Assembly: GCA_002716845.1 (NCBI GenBank)
Contig: PBCE01000019.1
Span: 29,002 to 93,001 of the forward strand
Length of the DNA: 64,000 nt
Reading direction: 5' to 3'
Source of the DNA: Flavobacteriaceae bacterium
GTDB lineage: Bacteria; Bacteroidota; Bacteroidia; Flavobacteriales; Flavobacteriaceae
Every line of letters starts with the position of its first letter. Within the stretch, counting starts at the first letter, position 1. Shown here piece after piece: positions 1 to 10,275 of the stretch. The notes beneath the pieces were generated by a model that was not told the DNA's origin, made no database searches, and saw only the letters and a list, made by a program, of their open reading frames with translations. A program made the position numbers and the translations under genes.

Positions 1-1792
1 AATATTTTAACTGATATAAAAAACGACTCATCTCCCCAGAATTCAATCCATCGCTTTCGGTATTGTAGAGCAAGAATACCCTTTTTGTTCTTTGAATTAG
101 GCGATAAAAATGATATGTATAAATTGCATCATTCTCAATAAAAGTAGGGAGATTGAATTTCTTTTTGAGATCGAAGGGGAGGAAAGAATTGTTCTTTTTT
201 CCTCTGGGTAAAATTCCCTCGTTTAGGTTGGTAATGACTACGTTTTCAAAATCCAACAAACGTGTTTCCAATAGACCCATGATCTGAATTCCGTCTAAAG
301 GTTCTCCAATAAAATCAATTTTTTCTTCTTTAATTAGGGTTTTAAAAACCAAAAGAAGTAAGGGGAGGTTTTCGATTGCGGAATAGGCTTTATGCATATC
401 CAACAAGCGGGTCAATAATACCTTTATATTTTTATAATAGGATAGGCTCAGCAAAGCAGTTCGCGCTTCCTTTTGATCCAAAAACTTAATAAAATGATCA
501 CAAATAATAATAAGTCTTTCTATAAAATCTCCAGGATCATCTACAGATCCAAAAAAACATTTGGAGATCGGATTTGAATCCTTTGGAGACCATAGCTTAT
601 TCTGTTGAATTCTATATAAGTTTTTAGATTCGATGTCGTTGAGTTGGCCTTCAAAATCAGTGTGGTGAAGTTTTAAAAGTGAGAAGCACCAAGGGGTGGA
701 CAGTAAACTTTTAAGATCTTTATATAAGACAAACCCTCCTTTGCTGTTAAGGTGTAATTGAAATAACAGTTCGAAAAAATCTACAGCAGTGGTGTTTTGA
801 AGCGGGTATCCCATGGTGACATTCCAGCCCTCGTTTGATTCGCCAATAGCCGAGATTGTCGGAGTTAGTAGGGATTCATTTCCCAAGACTACTGCTGTTT
901 TTTGATCTGGATGATCTGCCGCCAATTCGTTTGCCAGTTGTGCTGCATATTTTGCCTGTGCAACGTTTTTACTCACACCAACGAACGTTATGCTTTTTGG
1001 TTTTGCATAGTTGACTTCAAAGGAGGTTTTTTGGGTGCGTAGGGACATCCATTCTTTATGATACTGTCGAATAAATTTACCTCCAACGTGTGTTTTATCT
1101 TCAAATATATATTGGTCGATGTCCCAGTACACCGTCCCCCTATTCCTAGAGATAAATTCCTGGATAATATTAGATTCAGATTGATTTAGTGCATTGAAGC
1201 CTACAAAAAAATGATGCTTTTGATTTTCGTTCATGTAGAACTCTAAGTTTTCCACCGCCTCTCTAAATATCAACCCTAAAGTCCCTTGTTGCTTTTTTTG
1301 GAGTCGCTGGCCAAATCCCTCATAAAGGGCGGGAATCATCCGCCAAAAATTCAAATGATTGTGCAAAAGCTTAACCTGACTTTCATTTTTTGACCATTGG
1401 CTCATCTCGTGATAAGAAAATTGAAAATCAAAGAACTTTTTAGAGTCAACCAAATGTGCGTCCATTTCATTAAAGTCAGATAAAATCAACGGAGCCCAAC
1501 CTAAAAATTGATCAAATGAATCCCTGTCTTTTTCAAGGGTAATATCCTTGTAGGTGGTGTACAATTCAAATAATGTATCTACTGCTGTTACTTTTTTGAA
1601 TCCTGACAATTCTTGAACAAAATTTTCAATACTGACGATCTCTGGAGCAAAAATTGGTTTTTGAATCTGACGTCCCAAAGCATTTTTTAGATACAAGACA
1701 GCTCTTCGACTTGGCACCACGATTTTGATCGAATCAAAATCTTTTTTTAAATCAATTATCTTCTCTGCTATTTCGTCCAAAAAAGTTTTCAC
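1..1792 (-). CDS. PD-(D/E)XK nuclease family protein, AddB-like (3' end truncated by window edge)
   Basis: Not in the ORF track. Reverse strand is open from GTG at 1792 to base 2: VKTFLDEIAEKIIDLKKDFDSIKIVVPSRRAVLYLKNALG...LLETRLLDFENVVITNLNEGILPRGKKNNSFLPFDLKKKFNLP...GEMSRFLYQLKY. Directly downstream of the AddA-like helicase. An in-frame TAA at 1820-1822 limits the start to GTG or another rare codon. Confidence 0.82.
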   Translation of the reverse strand, partial: MKTFLDEIAEKIIDLKKDFDSIKIVVPSRRAVLYLKNALGRQIQKPIFAPEIVSIENFVQELSGFKKVTAVDTLFELYTTYKDITLEKDRDSFDQFLGWAPLILSDFNEMDAHLVDSKKFFDFQFSYHEMSQWSKNESQVKLLHNHLNFWRMIPALYEGFGQRLQKKQQGTLGLIFREAVENLEFYMNENQKHHFFVGFNALNQSESNIIQEFISRNRGTVYWDIDQYIFEDKTHVGGKFIRQYHKEWMSLRTQKTSFEVNYAKPKSITFVGVSKNVAQAKYAAQLANELAADHPDQKTAVVLGNESLLTPTISAIGESNEGWNVTMGYPLQNTTAVDFFELLFQLHLNSKGGFVLYKDLKSLLSTPWCFSLLKLHHTDFEGQLNDIESKNLYRIQQNKLWSPKDSNPISKCFFGSVDDPGDFIERLIIICDHFIKFLDQKEARTALLSLSYYKNIKVLLTRLLDMHKAYSAIENLPLLLLVFKTLIKEEKIDFIGEPLDGIQIMGLLETRLLDFENVVITNLNEGILPRGKKNNSFLPFDLKKKFNLPTFIENDAIYTYHFYRLIQRTKRVFLLYNTESDGLNSGEMSRFLYQLKY

Positions 1793-1819
1793 TGAACTAA
1801 CATCTTCAATATTTATGGC

Positions 1820-4800
1820 TTATGCAACCTGTTTTACCGTTGCCTTTTTACCTATATAAACCAAAAAACACTTTGGGGTTTCTTGGGTCATTTGTTCCAG
1901 AATTTCACCGTAATGATTTATTTGGGTTATGTGTTTAGGATGTTGTTTTCCTATTTTATAATCTAAAATTACCCAGTTATTTTTTTGCTTAATAATTCTG
2001 TCTGGTCGGACAAAAGTATCATCAGGAATCAATATGTCTCTTTCGTTAAAGACCTCCACCTCTTCGTCAAAATAGGCAGATATTTCGGGATGTTCCACTA
2101 TGTTTGTTATCATTTGTAAATAATGGTCATGTTCTTCTTTTCCAATAATCCCTGAAATCAGGGCGTCTTCAACCACCGATTGGACCTCATAGGCATAGTG
2201 AATTTTGGACAACAACTCGTGAACCAACAGCCCCTCTTGTTTGGCATCGACAGCCCCTTCTTCGTGTCTTGTGTTCATTTGTATCCAAAGCTTTTTTTGC
2301 CAATCGGGTTTAATCTTTAATTCCGGTTGAATCACACCAAAATCAGTTTTTTTCTCCTCCTTTTGATTTGGCTCCTCCCTCCCCCAAAAAAACGGTTTTT
2401 CTATATCGGGTATTGCTTTTTGGTGTCTCACAAATTGATTGAGTAAAGTCGCAAAACTTTTGTAAGCCACTGCTGATTCTCGCTCTAATGTGCAAATAAT
2501 GTGCATTTGTGAGACCGCTCTTGTGAGAGCAACGTACAAGGTGTTAAGGGAATCCCCCCGGTCGGCCACAAGCGCTTGTTCATAAAATGCTTTACCCTCC
2601 TCACCCAGATAATTTAGTTTGCTGGAAAAAGAAATTAGCCCTTGTTGAAAGTCCGTATCAAATAAATTCTGGACAGGAAACCAAACTTTACGGCCAAAAG
2701 AGGGGACCAAATCTTCGGAAGCAAATGGCATTACTACTACCTCGAACTCTAAACCCTTGGCTTTGTGAATTGTCATAATTCGGACTGCATTGGTGCCCTC
2801 GGGTAACACGATATTTTTTGTAATTCCTTTCTGATCCCAGTGGGATAGATAGCTTAAAAAACTTACTTTTTCCTTGCTGCTGTACTCAAAAACATCATCT
2901 AAAAAAGCGATGAGGTGTGCACCGATATTTTTATCGAGGCTAAAAGAGGCAATGGCATATTCTACTGCATTATAGATCGATTTTTTTGAGAAGTCTTGAA
3001 AATCAAAAACAAAACCAAATTGCTCCTCAATGGCGCGCTGAAAATCGCGGATATTCTTGAATATTGCATCGTTTAGGGTTTTGTCTAAATCCCTTTCAGT
3101 TTCAGCATTATCGTGCAGAAATTCAATAATATATCTTTTTTCCTGATCGTCCTCGGGATCGATTGCCAATCGAATTAAAGCAATGATAAAATTTACCGTT
3201 GGAGAACTTCCCAGAGACAAAGATTCAGAGGAAACAAAAGGAATCTCAGCAACTTGTAGAGCCGCTGCTATCTTACTCGCCTGCTCCTTTTTTCTGACCA
3301 AGACAGCCATATCTTCCCAGGAAAAACCATTAGCTTTGGCTGCATTCAATGAACGAATGGTTTGTTCTTGATAGTGCGGCAGTGTGCTTTCTTTTTTTTT
3401 TCCTTTTTCAATAAAACGGATGACCACCAGGCCTCCTTTTTTATCGTTAAAAAGCTGTTGGGTTTGCTGATCAAACAATTGATGCTGATTGGGATCTGTG
3501 AGATGCGTTGCTGCCCATGATAAAAAATGATTGTTAAAATCTACAATGGCTTCACGAGACCTGTAGTTTGTTGGTAGATTTATAATATGAGGCGTTATTT
3601 GAAAAGGACTTTCTTTATTCAACAGCTTCAAAAACTGTTCATTATCCCCTCCTCTCCAACGGTAAATGGCTTGTTTGGGATCCCCCACCAATAGTAGTGA
3701 ACCCTCATGGTGGTCGTCGTCTAATCCTTGAAGTGCGTTTGAAATTAGGGGGAGTAAATTTTTCCACTGGAGGCGTGAGGTATCCTGAAATTCATCAATA
3801 AAATAGTCGCGGTAACGTTCTCCCATTCGCTCGTATATGTAAGGTGCGTCTAAATCAGAAATCTCTTTGTCGATAATTTCATTGAAGTGACTTATGAGCA
3901 ATCGATTTTTAGGGATCTGAAGGGCCTCTAAGCCCTCCTCCATCTTGCCTATTAATGAAAGTGGTGTCCATTGATTGATGATGTTTTTGAGTAGGTGAAT
4001 CCGTCCAACCATTGATTGGGCTTGCTTGTAGTTTTTGAGCAGTTGAGGGATTAGTAAATCAATACTGTTTTTTTTGGCTGCTAAAAGTGACTTAGAGTAG
4101 AGCCTGGCTCCTTGGGTCAAATTAAGCTCTAATTGATTTTTATAGAGATCATCGATTTCACCATCCGCGATTTTTTTAAAATGTTTAAAAAGGGTCTTTC
4201 GGTTGAAATCATTCTCTGACAAACCGCGATCAGTAATAAGTTTAAGGGTCAATTCACCGATATGTACGAGTTCCTTTTTATGAGAGATCAGGAGTTTATT
4301 AAAACTATTTTTATGCTTCTCAAAGTCTTCTGATGTTAAGCCCCTAAGTTGAGCTATCGGTATGCGATCGTTCTCGTTGAGCAATAGTTTTGAGAAATCA
4401 AAAAGGTCTTTTGCAATGTTCCAGCTTTTGAGTTCGTCAATTTTGGTTAAGCTAAAATCAACCAAGATTTTGGTCAAAGAATTGTCAACACCCGCCTGAT
4501 CAATAATGTTTTCTGTAAGCTCATCTAATAGGGGGTCACTGTCTAATACTACCTCAAAACTGGCGGGTATTTTTAGGTCTTTAGCAAAACTCTTAATGAT
4601 TTTATGGGTAAAACTATCGAGTGTTATGACTTCGAAGGCGGCGTATTCGTGTAAAATTTTATTTAAAACCCTTGTGGCTTTTTGCTGCAAGCTGGGCCAT
4701 TCAATTTTTAAATCGATAATCAGGCTGCTGCGAATATCTTTTATCTTATGGTCTTCGTGGTTATAGGCCAGCAGAAAAAGGCTGGACAAAATCCTGTACT

Positions 4801-4963
4801 TCATTTCATTAACGGCCTTGTTGGTAAAAGTCATTGCCAACATGTTTTTATAAATATCCTCTCGCTTAGAGGAAAGGAGTTTTCTGAGATAGGCGTATAC
4901 CAAAGTATAGGTTTTACCCGATCCAGCAGCTGCATTTATGATATGAAATGAACCTGATCTCAT
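1820..4963 (-). CDS. UvrD/AddA-type helicase-nuclease
   Basis: Walker A (NAAAGSGKTYTL), DEFQDTS, GDPKQAIYRWRGGD, TIHKAKGLEF, VALTRA motifs and C-terminal WVILDYKIGK nuclease motif. Confidence 0.92.
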   Translation of the reverse strand: MRSGSFHIINAAAGSGKTYTLVYAYLRKLLSSKREDIYKNMLAMTFTNKAVNEMKYRILSSLFLLAYNHEDHKIKDIRSSLIIDLKIEWPSLQQKATRVLNKILHEYAAFEVITLDSFTHKIIKSFAKDLKIPASFEVVLDSDPLLDELTENIIDQAGVDNSLTKILVDFSLTKIDELKSWNIAKDLFDFSKLLLNENDRIPIAQLRGLTSEDFEKHKNSFNKLLISHKKELVHIGELTLKLITDRGLSENDFNRKTLFKHFKKIADGEIDDLYKNQLELNLTQGARLYSKSLLAAKKNSIDLLIPQLLKNYKQAQSMVGRIHLLKNIINQWTPLSLIGKMEEGLEALQIPKNRLLISHFNEIIDKEISDLDAPYIYERMGERYRDYFIDEFQDTSRLQWKNLLPLISNALQGLDDDHHEGSLLLVGDPKQAIYRWRGGDNEQFLKLLNKESPFQITPHIINLPTNYRSREAIVDFNNHFLSWAATHLTDPNQHQLFDQQTQQLFNDKKGGLVVIRFIEKGKKKESTLPHYQEQTIRSLNAAKANGFSWEDMAVLVRKKEQASKIAAALQVAEIPFVSSESLSLGSSPTVNFIIALIRLAIDPEDDQEKRYIIEFLHDNAETERDLDKTLNDAIFKNIRDFQRAIEEQFGFVFDFQDFSKKSIYNAVEYAIASFSLDKNIGAHLIAFLDDVFEYSSKEKVSFLSYLSHWDQKGITKNIVLPEGTNAVRIMTIHKAKGLEFEVVVMPFASEDLVPSFGRKVWFPVQNLFDTDFQQGLISFSSKLNYLGEEGKAFYEQALVADRGDSLNTLYVALTRAVSQMHIICTLERESAVAYKSFATLLNQFVRHQKAIPDIEKPFFWGREEPNQKEEKKTDFGVIQPELKIKPDWQKKLWIQMNTRHEEGAVDAKQEGLLVHELLSKIHYAYEVQSVVEDALISGIIGKEEHDHYLQMITNIVEHPEISAYFDEEVEVFNERDILIPDDTFVRPDRIIKQKNNWVILDYKIGKQHPKHITQINHYGEILEQMTQETPKCFLVYIGKKATVKQVA

Positions 4964-5029
4964 AATTTCTTATAGTTTAAATTTAGTTTTTTTCATCGTC
5001 ATCCCTTACGGAATGAGTAAAAGATATTC

Positions 5030-5037
5030 TACTTTTG
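5030..5037 (+). promoter_or_regulatory. Bacteroidetes-type -7 element (TACTTTTG) upstream of sodA
   Basis: Exact TAnnTTTG match about 20 nt upstream of the sodA ATG; no convincing -33 TTTG seen. Confidence 0.45.
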
Positions 5038-5057
5038 TAGTATATAAATAAAATATT

Positions 5058-5666
5058 ATGACTTTTAAATTACCTAAATTAAATTATGCTAGTGATGCAC
5101 TAGAACCGCATATTGACGCAAGAACCATGGAAATCCACCATGGTAAACACCACAATGGTTATACGACCAAACTCAATTCTGCAATTGAGGGTACTTCAAT
5201 GGAATCTGATTCTATAGAGGACATACTTTACAATATGGACATGAGCAACGGGGCTTTGAGAAATAACGGTGGGGGATATTTCAACCATTGTTTGTTTTGG
5301 GAAGTTATGGGACCAAATGGCGGGGGACAACCCACGGGACCATTGGCTCAAGCCATTGATAAGGCTTTTGGATCTTTTGAAGCCTTTCAAACTGCATTTT
5401 CCAACGCTGCCGCTACTCAATTTGGTTCTGGCTGGGCTTGGTTATGTGTCCAAAAAGGGGGAAATGTTGAAGTGTGCTCTTCTGCAAACCAAGACAACCC
5501 ATTGATGCCTGGAATTGGATGTGGCGGCACCCCTATTTTAGGGTTAGATGTATGGGAACACGCATATTACTTAAACTACCAAAACAGAAGACCTGACTAT
5601 ATCAGCGAGTTTTTCAATGTGATTAATTGGGAGAATGTTAGCGTATTGTACGAACAGAATCTTTAA
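5058..5666 (+). CDS. sodA: Superoxide dismutase (Mn/Fe family; [10 protein letters not shown] suggests Mn type)
   Basis: [57 protein letters not shown]. Confidence 0.93.
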   Translation: MTFKLPKLNYASDALEPHIDARTMEIHHGKHHNGYTTKLNSAIEGTSMESDSIEDILYNMDMSNGALRNNGGGYFNHCLFWEVMGPNGGGQPTGPLAQAIDKAFGSFEAFQTAFSNAAATQFGSGWAWLCVQKGGNVEVCSSANQDNPLMPGIGCGGTPILGLDVWEHAYYLNYQNRRPDYISEFFNVINWENVSVLYEQNL

Positions 5667-5697
5667 TGGAGTTGGGGAAACCAAATGGGTTAAAAAT

Positions 5698-5725
5698 AAA
5701 AAGGGAGGATAAATCCTCCCTTTTT
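5698..5725 (+). terminator. Intrinsic terminator after sodA
   Basis: AAAAAGGGAGGAT-AA-ATCCTCCCTTTTT perfect inverted repeat with a T-tract, about 30 bp after the sodA stop. Confidence 0.88.
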
Positions 5726-5897
5726 GCCCCAAATCTTACCATGAACTTAACCTACTTATGTTCTGGTGTAGTAAAATTAGATTTAACCCCCAACTCGTGA
5801 TTATAAAAACGATTAAATACACATATTTTAGATAAAAGGAGCTTGAAGTGAATTTATTTATATAAGTGAATAAATTTATTATGTTACCTTGCCCTTT

Positions 5898-7796
5898 TTA
5901 ATATGCCCGAATAGATTTTCCCTCATAAAAATTCATAAAAGCACGGTTGACAACCCGGTTGCCACCTGGTGTGGGATAATCCCCTGAAAAATACCAATCC
6001 CCTAAGTTTTTTGGGCAGGCTTTGTGGAGCCCTTCTATAGTTTGAAAAATAATCTCGACTTCTGCTTTGATCGAATCTGCTCTCAAAATTTTAGCAATTT
6101 TTGCTGAGATCTGTTCGTTTGTAAAGGGATGGTACAATGCCTTTACATGATTCTCAATCGATTCCAATGGTTTGTATTCACTGCTCTTGCATTGCATGTA
6201 TATTTGGTCCAAAATATTCTCCAAGGTTCCTTGGTCTTCGTGCAACTTGAGGGTGGCTTTAAAAGCTATGAAATTATTAATTTTCGCCATGTCTATTCCA
6301 TAGCAATCTGGATATCGTATTTGTGGAGCGCTGGAAACAATTATAATTTTCTTAGGGTTCAGTCGGTCCAACATCTTCAAAATGCTTTTCTCTAAGGTGG
6401 TCCCCCGAACAATACTATCGTCAATAATTACCAAATTATCTGTCGGTTTTATTACACCATAGGTAACATCGTAAACGTGAGCAACGAGATCATCGCGGCT
6501 TGCATCTTCAGTAATAAATGTTCTGAGTTTTGCATCTTTAATGGCTATCTTTTCAATTCTTGGTCGCAAGGAAAACAATTTTTCTAGCGCACCATTTTGG
6601 AGTTTTTTATCATCGAGTATCGACTTTTTCAAGGAATGAACAATATTGTCTTGAACAGCACCTAAAAGGCCATAAAATGAAGTCTCAGCAGTATTTGGTA
6701 TGAATGAAAATACGGTATTTTCTAAGTCATTATTGATGGATTTCTGTACTTGTGGAAACAAGAGCCTTCCTAATTTTTTTCTTTCTTTATAAATTTCCGC
6801 ATCACTTCCTCTGGAAAAATATATACGTTCAAAAGAACAAGATTTGGGATCTGTAGCTTCTTGGATCTGGCTTAAATTAACTTTCCCCGATTTCTTGGTA
6901 AGCAAGGCACAACCCGGTGCAAGCTCACGTATTGATTCAAAAGGCACATTAAAAACAGTTTGAATGGCTGGCCGCTCTGAGGCTACCACTAGAATTTCAT
7001 CATCGTCGTAATAATATGCAGGTCTTATTCCAGCAGGGTCTCTGAATACAAAAGACTCACCGTGGCCCAATAGTCCTGCGATGGTATAGCCTCCATCCCA
7101 TTTTTTTGATGCCTTACGCAATACTTTTTTCATGTTCAAACTTTCGGCGATCTTAGGAGAAGCCTCGGCTTTGTTAAACCCTTCTTTCTTCAGTTTCTTA
7201 TAAATTTTGGCAACAGCATCGTCTAAAAAATGTCCTATTTTCTCCATTACAGTGATGGTATCGGCTTTTTCTTTTGGGTGCTGACCCAAGTCTACCAATG
7301 TTTCAAAAAGCTCATTTACATTGGTGAGGTTAAAATTTCCTGCAACGATCAAATTTCGATGCATCCAATTGTTTTGTCTCAAAAAAGGATGGACGCTTTC
7401 TATACTGTTTTTACCAAAAGTTCCATAGCGCAGATGTCCTAAAAGTAACTCCCCAGCATAGGGAACTTCTTGTTTGAATTGATCTACGTCCTCTAAAAGG
7501 TTAGGTAAGTTTTTCGAGGCTTGCTTTACGCTTTTATTTACCTTTCCAAAAATATCTTGTATGGGTTGTTGTCCGTTAGACCGAACCCGAGCAATGTAGC
7601 GTTGACCTGCTTGCATATTGAGTTTAATACACGCCAATCCGGCACCGTCTTGACCTCTATTGTGCTGCTTTTCCATCATCAAATACATTTTATTGATCCC
7701 AAACATTAGCGTGCCGTATTTTTGTTTATAGTATTGGAGATCTTTTTTTAGGTGGATCATTGCAATCCCACACTCGTGTTTGATGGCGTCACTCAT
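5898..7796 (-). CDS. Amidophosphoribosyltransferase-like (divergent PurF paralogue, 632 aa)
   Basis: N-terminal glutamine amidotransferase Cys after a short leader (MSDAIKHE|CGIAM), NRGQDGAGLA, PRTase motif VIIDDSIVRGTT. Confidence 0.82.
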   Translation of the reverse strand: MSDAIKHECGIAMIHLKKDLQYYKQKYGTLMFGINKMYLMMEKQHNRGQDGAGLACIKLNMQAGQRYIARVRSNGQQPIQDIFGKVNKSVKQASKNLPNLLEDVDQFKQEVPYAGELLLGHLRYGTFGKNSIESVHPFLRQNNWMHRNLIVAGNFNLTNVNELFETLVDLGQHPKEKADTITVMEKIGHFLDDAVAKIYKKLKKEGFNKAEASPKIAESLNMKKVLRKASKKWDGGYTIAGLLGHGESFVFRDPAGIRPAYYYDDDEILVVASERPAIQTVFNVPFESIRELAPGCALLTKKSGKVNLSQIQEATDPKSCSFERIYFSRGSDAEIYKERKKLGRLLFPQVQKSINNDLENTVFSFIPNTAETSFYGLLGAVQDNIVHSLKKSILDDKKLQNGALEKLFSLRPRIEKIAIKDAKLRTFITEDASRDDLVAHVYDVTYGVIKPTDNLVIIDDSIVRGTTLEKSILKMLDRLNPKKIIIVSSAPQIRYPDCYGIDMAKINNFIAFKATLKLHEDQGTLENILDQIYMQCKSSEYKPLESIENHVKALYHPFTNEQISAKIAKILRADSIKAEVEIIFQTIEGLHKACPKNLGDWYFSGDYPTPGGNRVVNRAFMNFYEGKSIRAY

Positions 7797-7814
7797 TTTT
7801 TATAATGATTTTGT

Positions 7815-8744
7815 TTATTCAAGCTGTATCTCAAATGTAGTTAAATCTTTAAAAGCTCTAAGGCGCTCTGACATCATTTTTAGACTGTGATTTACTAGGT
7901 TTTCAGTACCAAATTTCTCAACGGTAAAAGAAGCCATTGCAGAACCGTAGATTATGGCAGATTTCATGTTTTCAAAAGAAATATCAGCCGTTTGGGTCAA
8001 ATATCCAGTAAAACCACCTGCAAAACTATCTCCTGCACCTGTAGGATCAAATACCTCTTCCAATGGCAGTGCTGGTGCGCAAAATATTTCATTATTATAA
8101 AAGAGCAAAGCACCGTGTTCGCCTTTTTTTATGATTACGTATTTTGGCCCCATATCATGAATTTGATTTGCAGCCTTAATCAACGAGTATTCTCCTGTCA
8201 GTTGACGTGCCTCCTCGTCGTTGATTGATATCACATCGACTTTGGAAATTACTTGATCCAGCGTTTCCCTATAATGTTCCATCCAAAAATTCATGGTATC
8301 CAAAACAATAAGTTTTGATTTGGATGTCAACTGGCCTAGGGCTTTGAGTTGAACATCAGGAGATAGATTTCCCAACATTACTATTTCAGCATCTTTATAG
8401 TGATCGGGGATTATTGGATTAAAATTTTCAAGGACATTCAATTGGGTTTCTAATGTGGTTCGGGTATTTAGGTCGTTGCGGTATTTTCCGCGCCAAAAAA
8501 AAGTTTTGCCATCTTTAACCTGTTCCACGCCCGAGAGATCAATCCCACTGTCCTCCAATAAGTCTAAGTGTTTTTTTTCAAAATCATCCCCTACTACCGA
8601 AACTATGCCGCAATCCAGAGAGAATCGCGAAGCGGACAAACCAATGTAGGTTGCAGCACCTCCCAATATTTTATCTATTTTTCCAAAGGGTGTTTCAATG
8701 GCATCGTAGGCCATGGTGCCTACCACCAATAGTTTGTTCTTCAT
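7815..8744 (-). CDS. PfkB family carbohydrate/nucleoside kinase
   Basis: GGAATYIGLSASRF near the N-terminus and DPTGAGDSFAGGF signature. Confidence 0.9.
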   Translation of the reverse strand: MKNKLLVVGTMAYDAIETPFGKIDKILGGAATYIGLSASRFSLDCGIVSVVGDDFEKKHLDLLEDSGIDLSGVEQVKDGKTFFWRGKYRNDLNTRTTLETQLNVLENFNPIIPDHYKDAEIVMLGNLSPDVQLKALGQLTSKSKLIVLDTMNFWMEHYRETLDQVISKVDVISINDEEARQLTGEYSLIKAANQIHDMGPKYVIIKKGEHGALLFYNNEIFCAPALPLEEVFDPTGAGDSFAGGFTGYLTQTADISFENMKSAIIYGSAMASFTVEKFGTENLVNHSLKMMSERLRAFKDLTTFEIQLE

Positions 8745-8816
8745 TAAACAAAAATAATAAACTTAGGGAGGCGCATAAGGTAATTAGAAAAGATTTATTG
8801 ACGAGTTTTCAATAAT

Positions 8817-9302
8817 CTACTGCTTTGGGTTTTCAAGTTGATATTGCTCAAAATAGGTGTCGATGTTAATGGGACTTTTTTTCGCAGCAGTATGGGCCAA
8901 ACGATCACATCTTTCGTTTTGTGGATGTGCGTTGTGTCCCTTGATCCATTGATAATCCACTTTATGTTTTCTGTGAATCTTCAAAAAGCGTTTCCATAAA
9001 TCAGGATTTTTTTTGTTTTTAAAATCTTTTTTTTCCCAATTAAAAACCCATTTTTTTTTAACCGCATCAATCACATATTTTGAATCGGAATATACGACCA
9101 CCACACCTCCATCCCGACGAAGTGTTTCAAGCCCAATGATCACTGCTAAAAGCTCCATTCGGTTGTTAGTGGTCATTCGGAACCCCTCCGAAAATTCTTT
9201 GATGTATTCTTTACCTTTCCATTCCATGACGATTCCATAGCCTCCAGGACCAGGATTGCCAATGGCAGATCCATCACTGTAAATATTAACTTGATCTATC
9301 AT
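8817..9302 (-). CDS. rnhA: Ribonuclease HI
   Basis: IYSDGSAIGNPGPGGYG, TTNNRMELLAVI, YSDSKYVIDAV, KGHNAHPQNERCDRLA. Confidence 0.94.
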   Translation of the reverse strand: MIDQVNIYSDGSAIGNPGPGGYGIVMEWKGKEYIKEFSEGFRMTTNNRMELLAVIIGLETLRRDGGVVVVYSDSKYVIDAVKKKWVFNWEKKDFKNKKNPDLWKRFLKIHRKHKVDYQWIKGHNAHPQNERCDRLAHTAAKKSPINIDTYFEQYQLENPKQ

Positions 9303-9892
9303 TATGGAAATAATAACTTTTGGATGACGGCTGGGTAATGAATGTATTCCAATTGGTGAACCTTATCGGCAATTTCCTGAATACTTTCATTTCTTTCAAT
9401 GGCAGTTTTGGATTGAAAAATAATATTTCCTTGGTCATAATGCTCATTAACATAATGGATTGTGATACCTGTTTCTCGATCTCCTGCCTCTTTTACAGCC
9501 CTATGTACCCTATCGCCATACATTCCTTTTCCTCCGTATTTTGGCAATAATGCAGGGTGAATATTAATTATTTGATCTGAAAAAGTTTGGGTAAATTCAA
9601 CAGGAATTTTTAATAAAAAACCTGCCAAAATGATTAAATCAGGATCCAAACGCTTTACTTCATACAGTAAATGACCCGTTTCCATTTGGCTTTTATCAAA
9701 AACTTTTACTGGAATTTTCATTTTTGCGGCTCGGGCAATCACTCCTGCATTTGCCCTATTGGTGAAAACGCATCCCACCCTTAGCTTTGCATCGCCTTTA
9801 AAATGCTTTACAATGTTTTCTACATTGGTGCCAGAACCAGAGGCAAATAAGACGATATTTTTAGTTTTTTTATTTACCATAAATGAACTCAA
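9302..9892 (-). CDS. purN: Phosphoribosylglycinamide formyltransferase
   Basis: LFASGSGTNVENI, LAGFLLKIP, NIHPALLPKYGGKGMYG, ETGITIHYVNEHYDQG; start may be internal (MVNKKTKN). Stop overlaps rnhA ATG (TAATG). Confidence 0.92.
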   Translation of the reverse strand: MSSFMVNKKTKNIVLFASGSGTNVENIVKHFKGDAKLRVGCVFTNRANAGVIARAAKMKIPVKVFDKSQMETGHLLYEVKRLDPDLIILAGFLLKIPVEFTQTFSDQIINIHPALLPKYGGKGMYGDRVHRAVKEAGDRETGITIHYVNEHYDQGNIIFQSKTAIERNESIQEIADKVHQLEYIHYPAVIQKLLFP

Positions 9893-9992
9893 ACATCAAT
9901 TAGAGCTTATTTTAGGGATTATTTAAATGCATTAGATTCACAAATAAAAGTTATATTTTTTTTCCTAAATAGTGATTTGAGTCAAAGTTTTA

Positions 9993-10000
9993 TATTTTTG
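9993..10000 (+). promoter_or_regulatory. -7 element TATTTTTG upstream of acpP
   Basis: Exact TAnnTTTG, 29 nt before the acpP ATG. Confidence 0.4.
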
Positions 10001-10029
10001 TCCACAATAATTTAAAACAAATTTTGATT

Positions 10030-10263
10030 ATGTCTGATATTTCATCAAGAGTAAAAGCAATTATCGTTGACAAATTAGGTGTAGACGAGAACGAAGTCGT
10101 GACTGACGCTAATTTTACCAACGATTTAGGTGCCGATTCTTTGGATACCGTGGAACTTATCATGGAATTCGAGAAAGAATTTGACATTCAAATTCCTGAT
10201 GACCAAGCTGAAAATATTTCTACAGTAGGTCAAGCCATTAAATTTATTGAGCAAGCAAAATAA
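10030..10263 (+). CDS. acpP: Acyl carrier protein
   Basis: [18 protein letters not shown]...[26 protein letters not shown] (phosphopantetheine DSL motif); ATG at 10030 preferred over the TTG at 10024. Confidence 0.95.
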   Translation: MSDISSRVKAIIVDKLGVDENEVVTDANFTNDLGADSLDTVELIMEFEKEFDIQIPDDQAENISTVGQAIKFIEQAK

Positions 10264-10275
10264 AATTCGGCTTAA

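Noticed and set aside
5698-5725. Inverted repeat after sodA as a novel regulatory element
   Set aside because: Explained as a standard intrinsic terminator with flanking A/T tracts.
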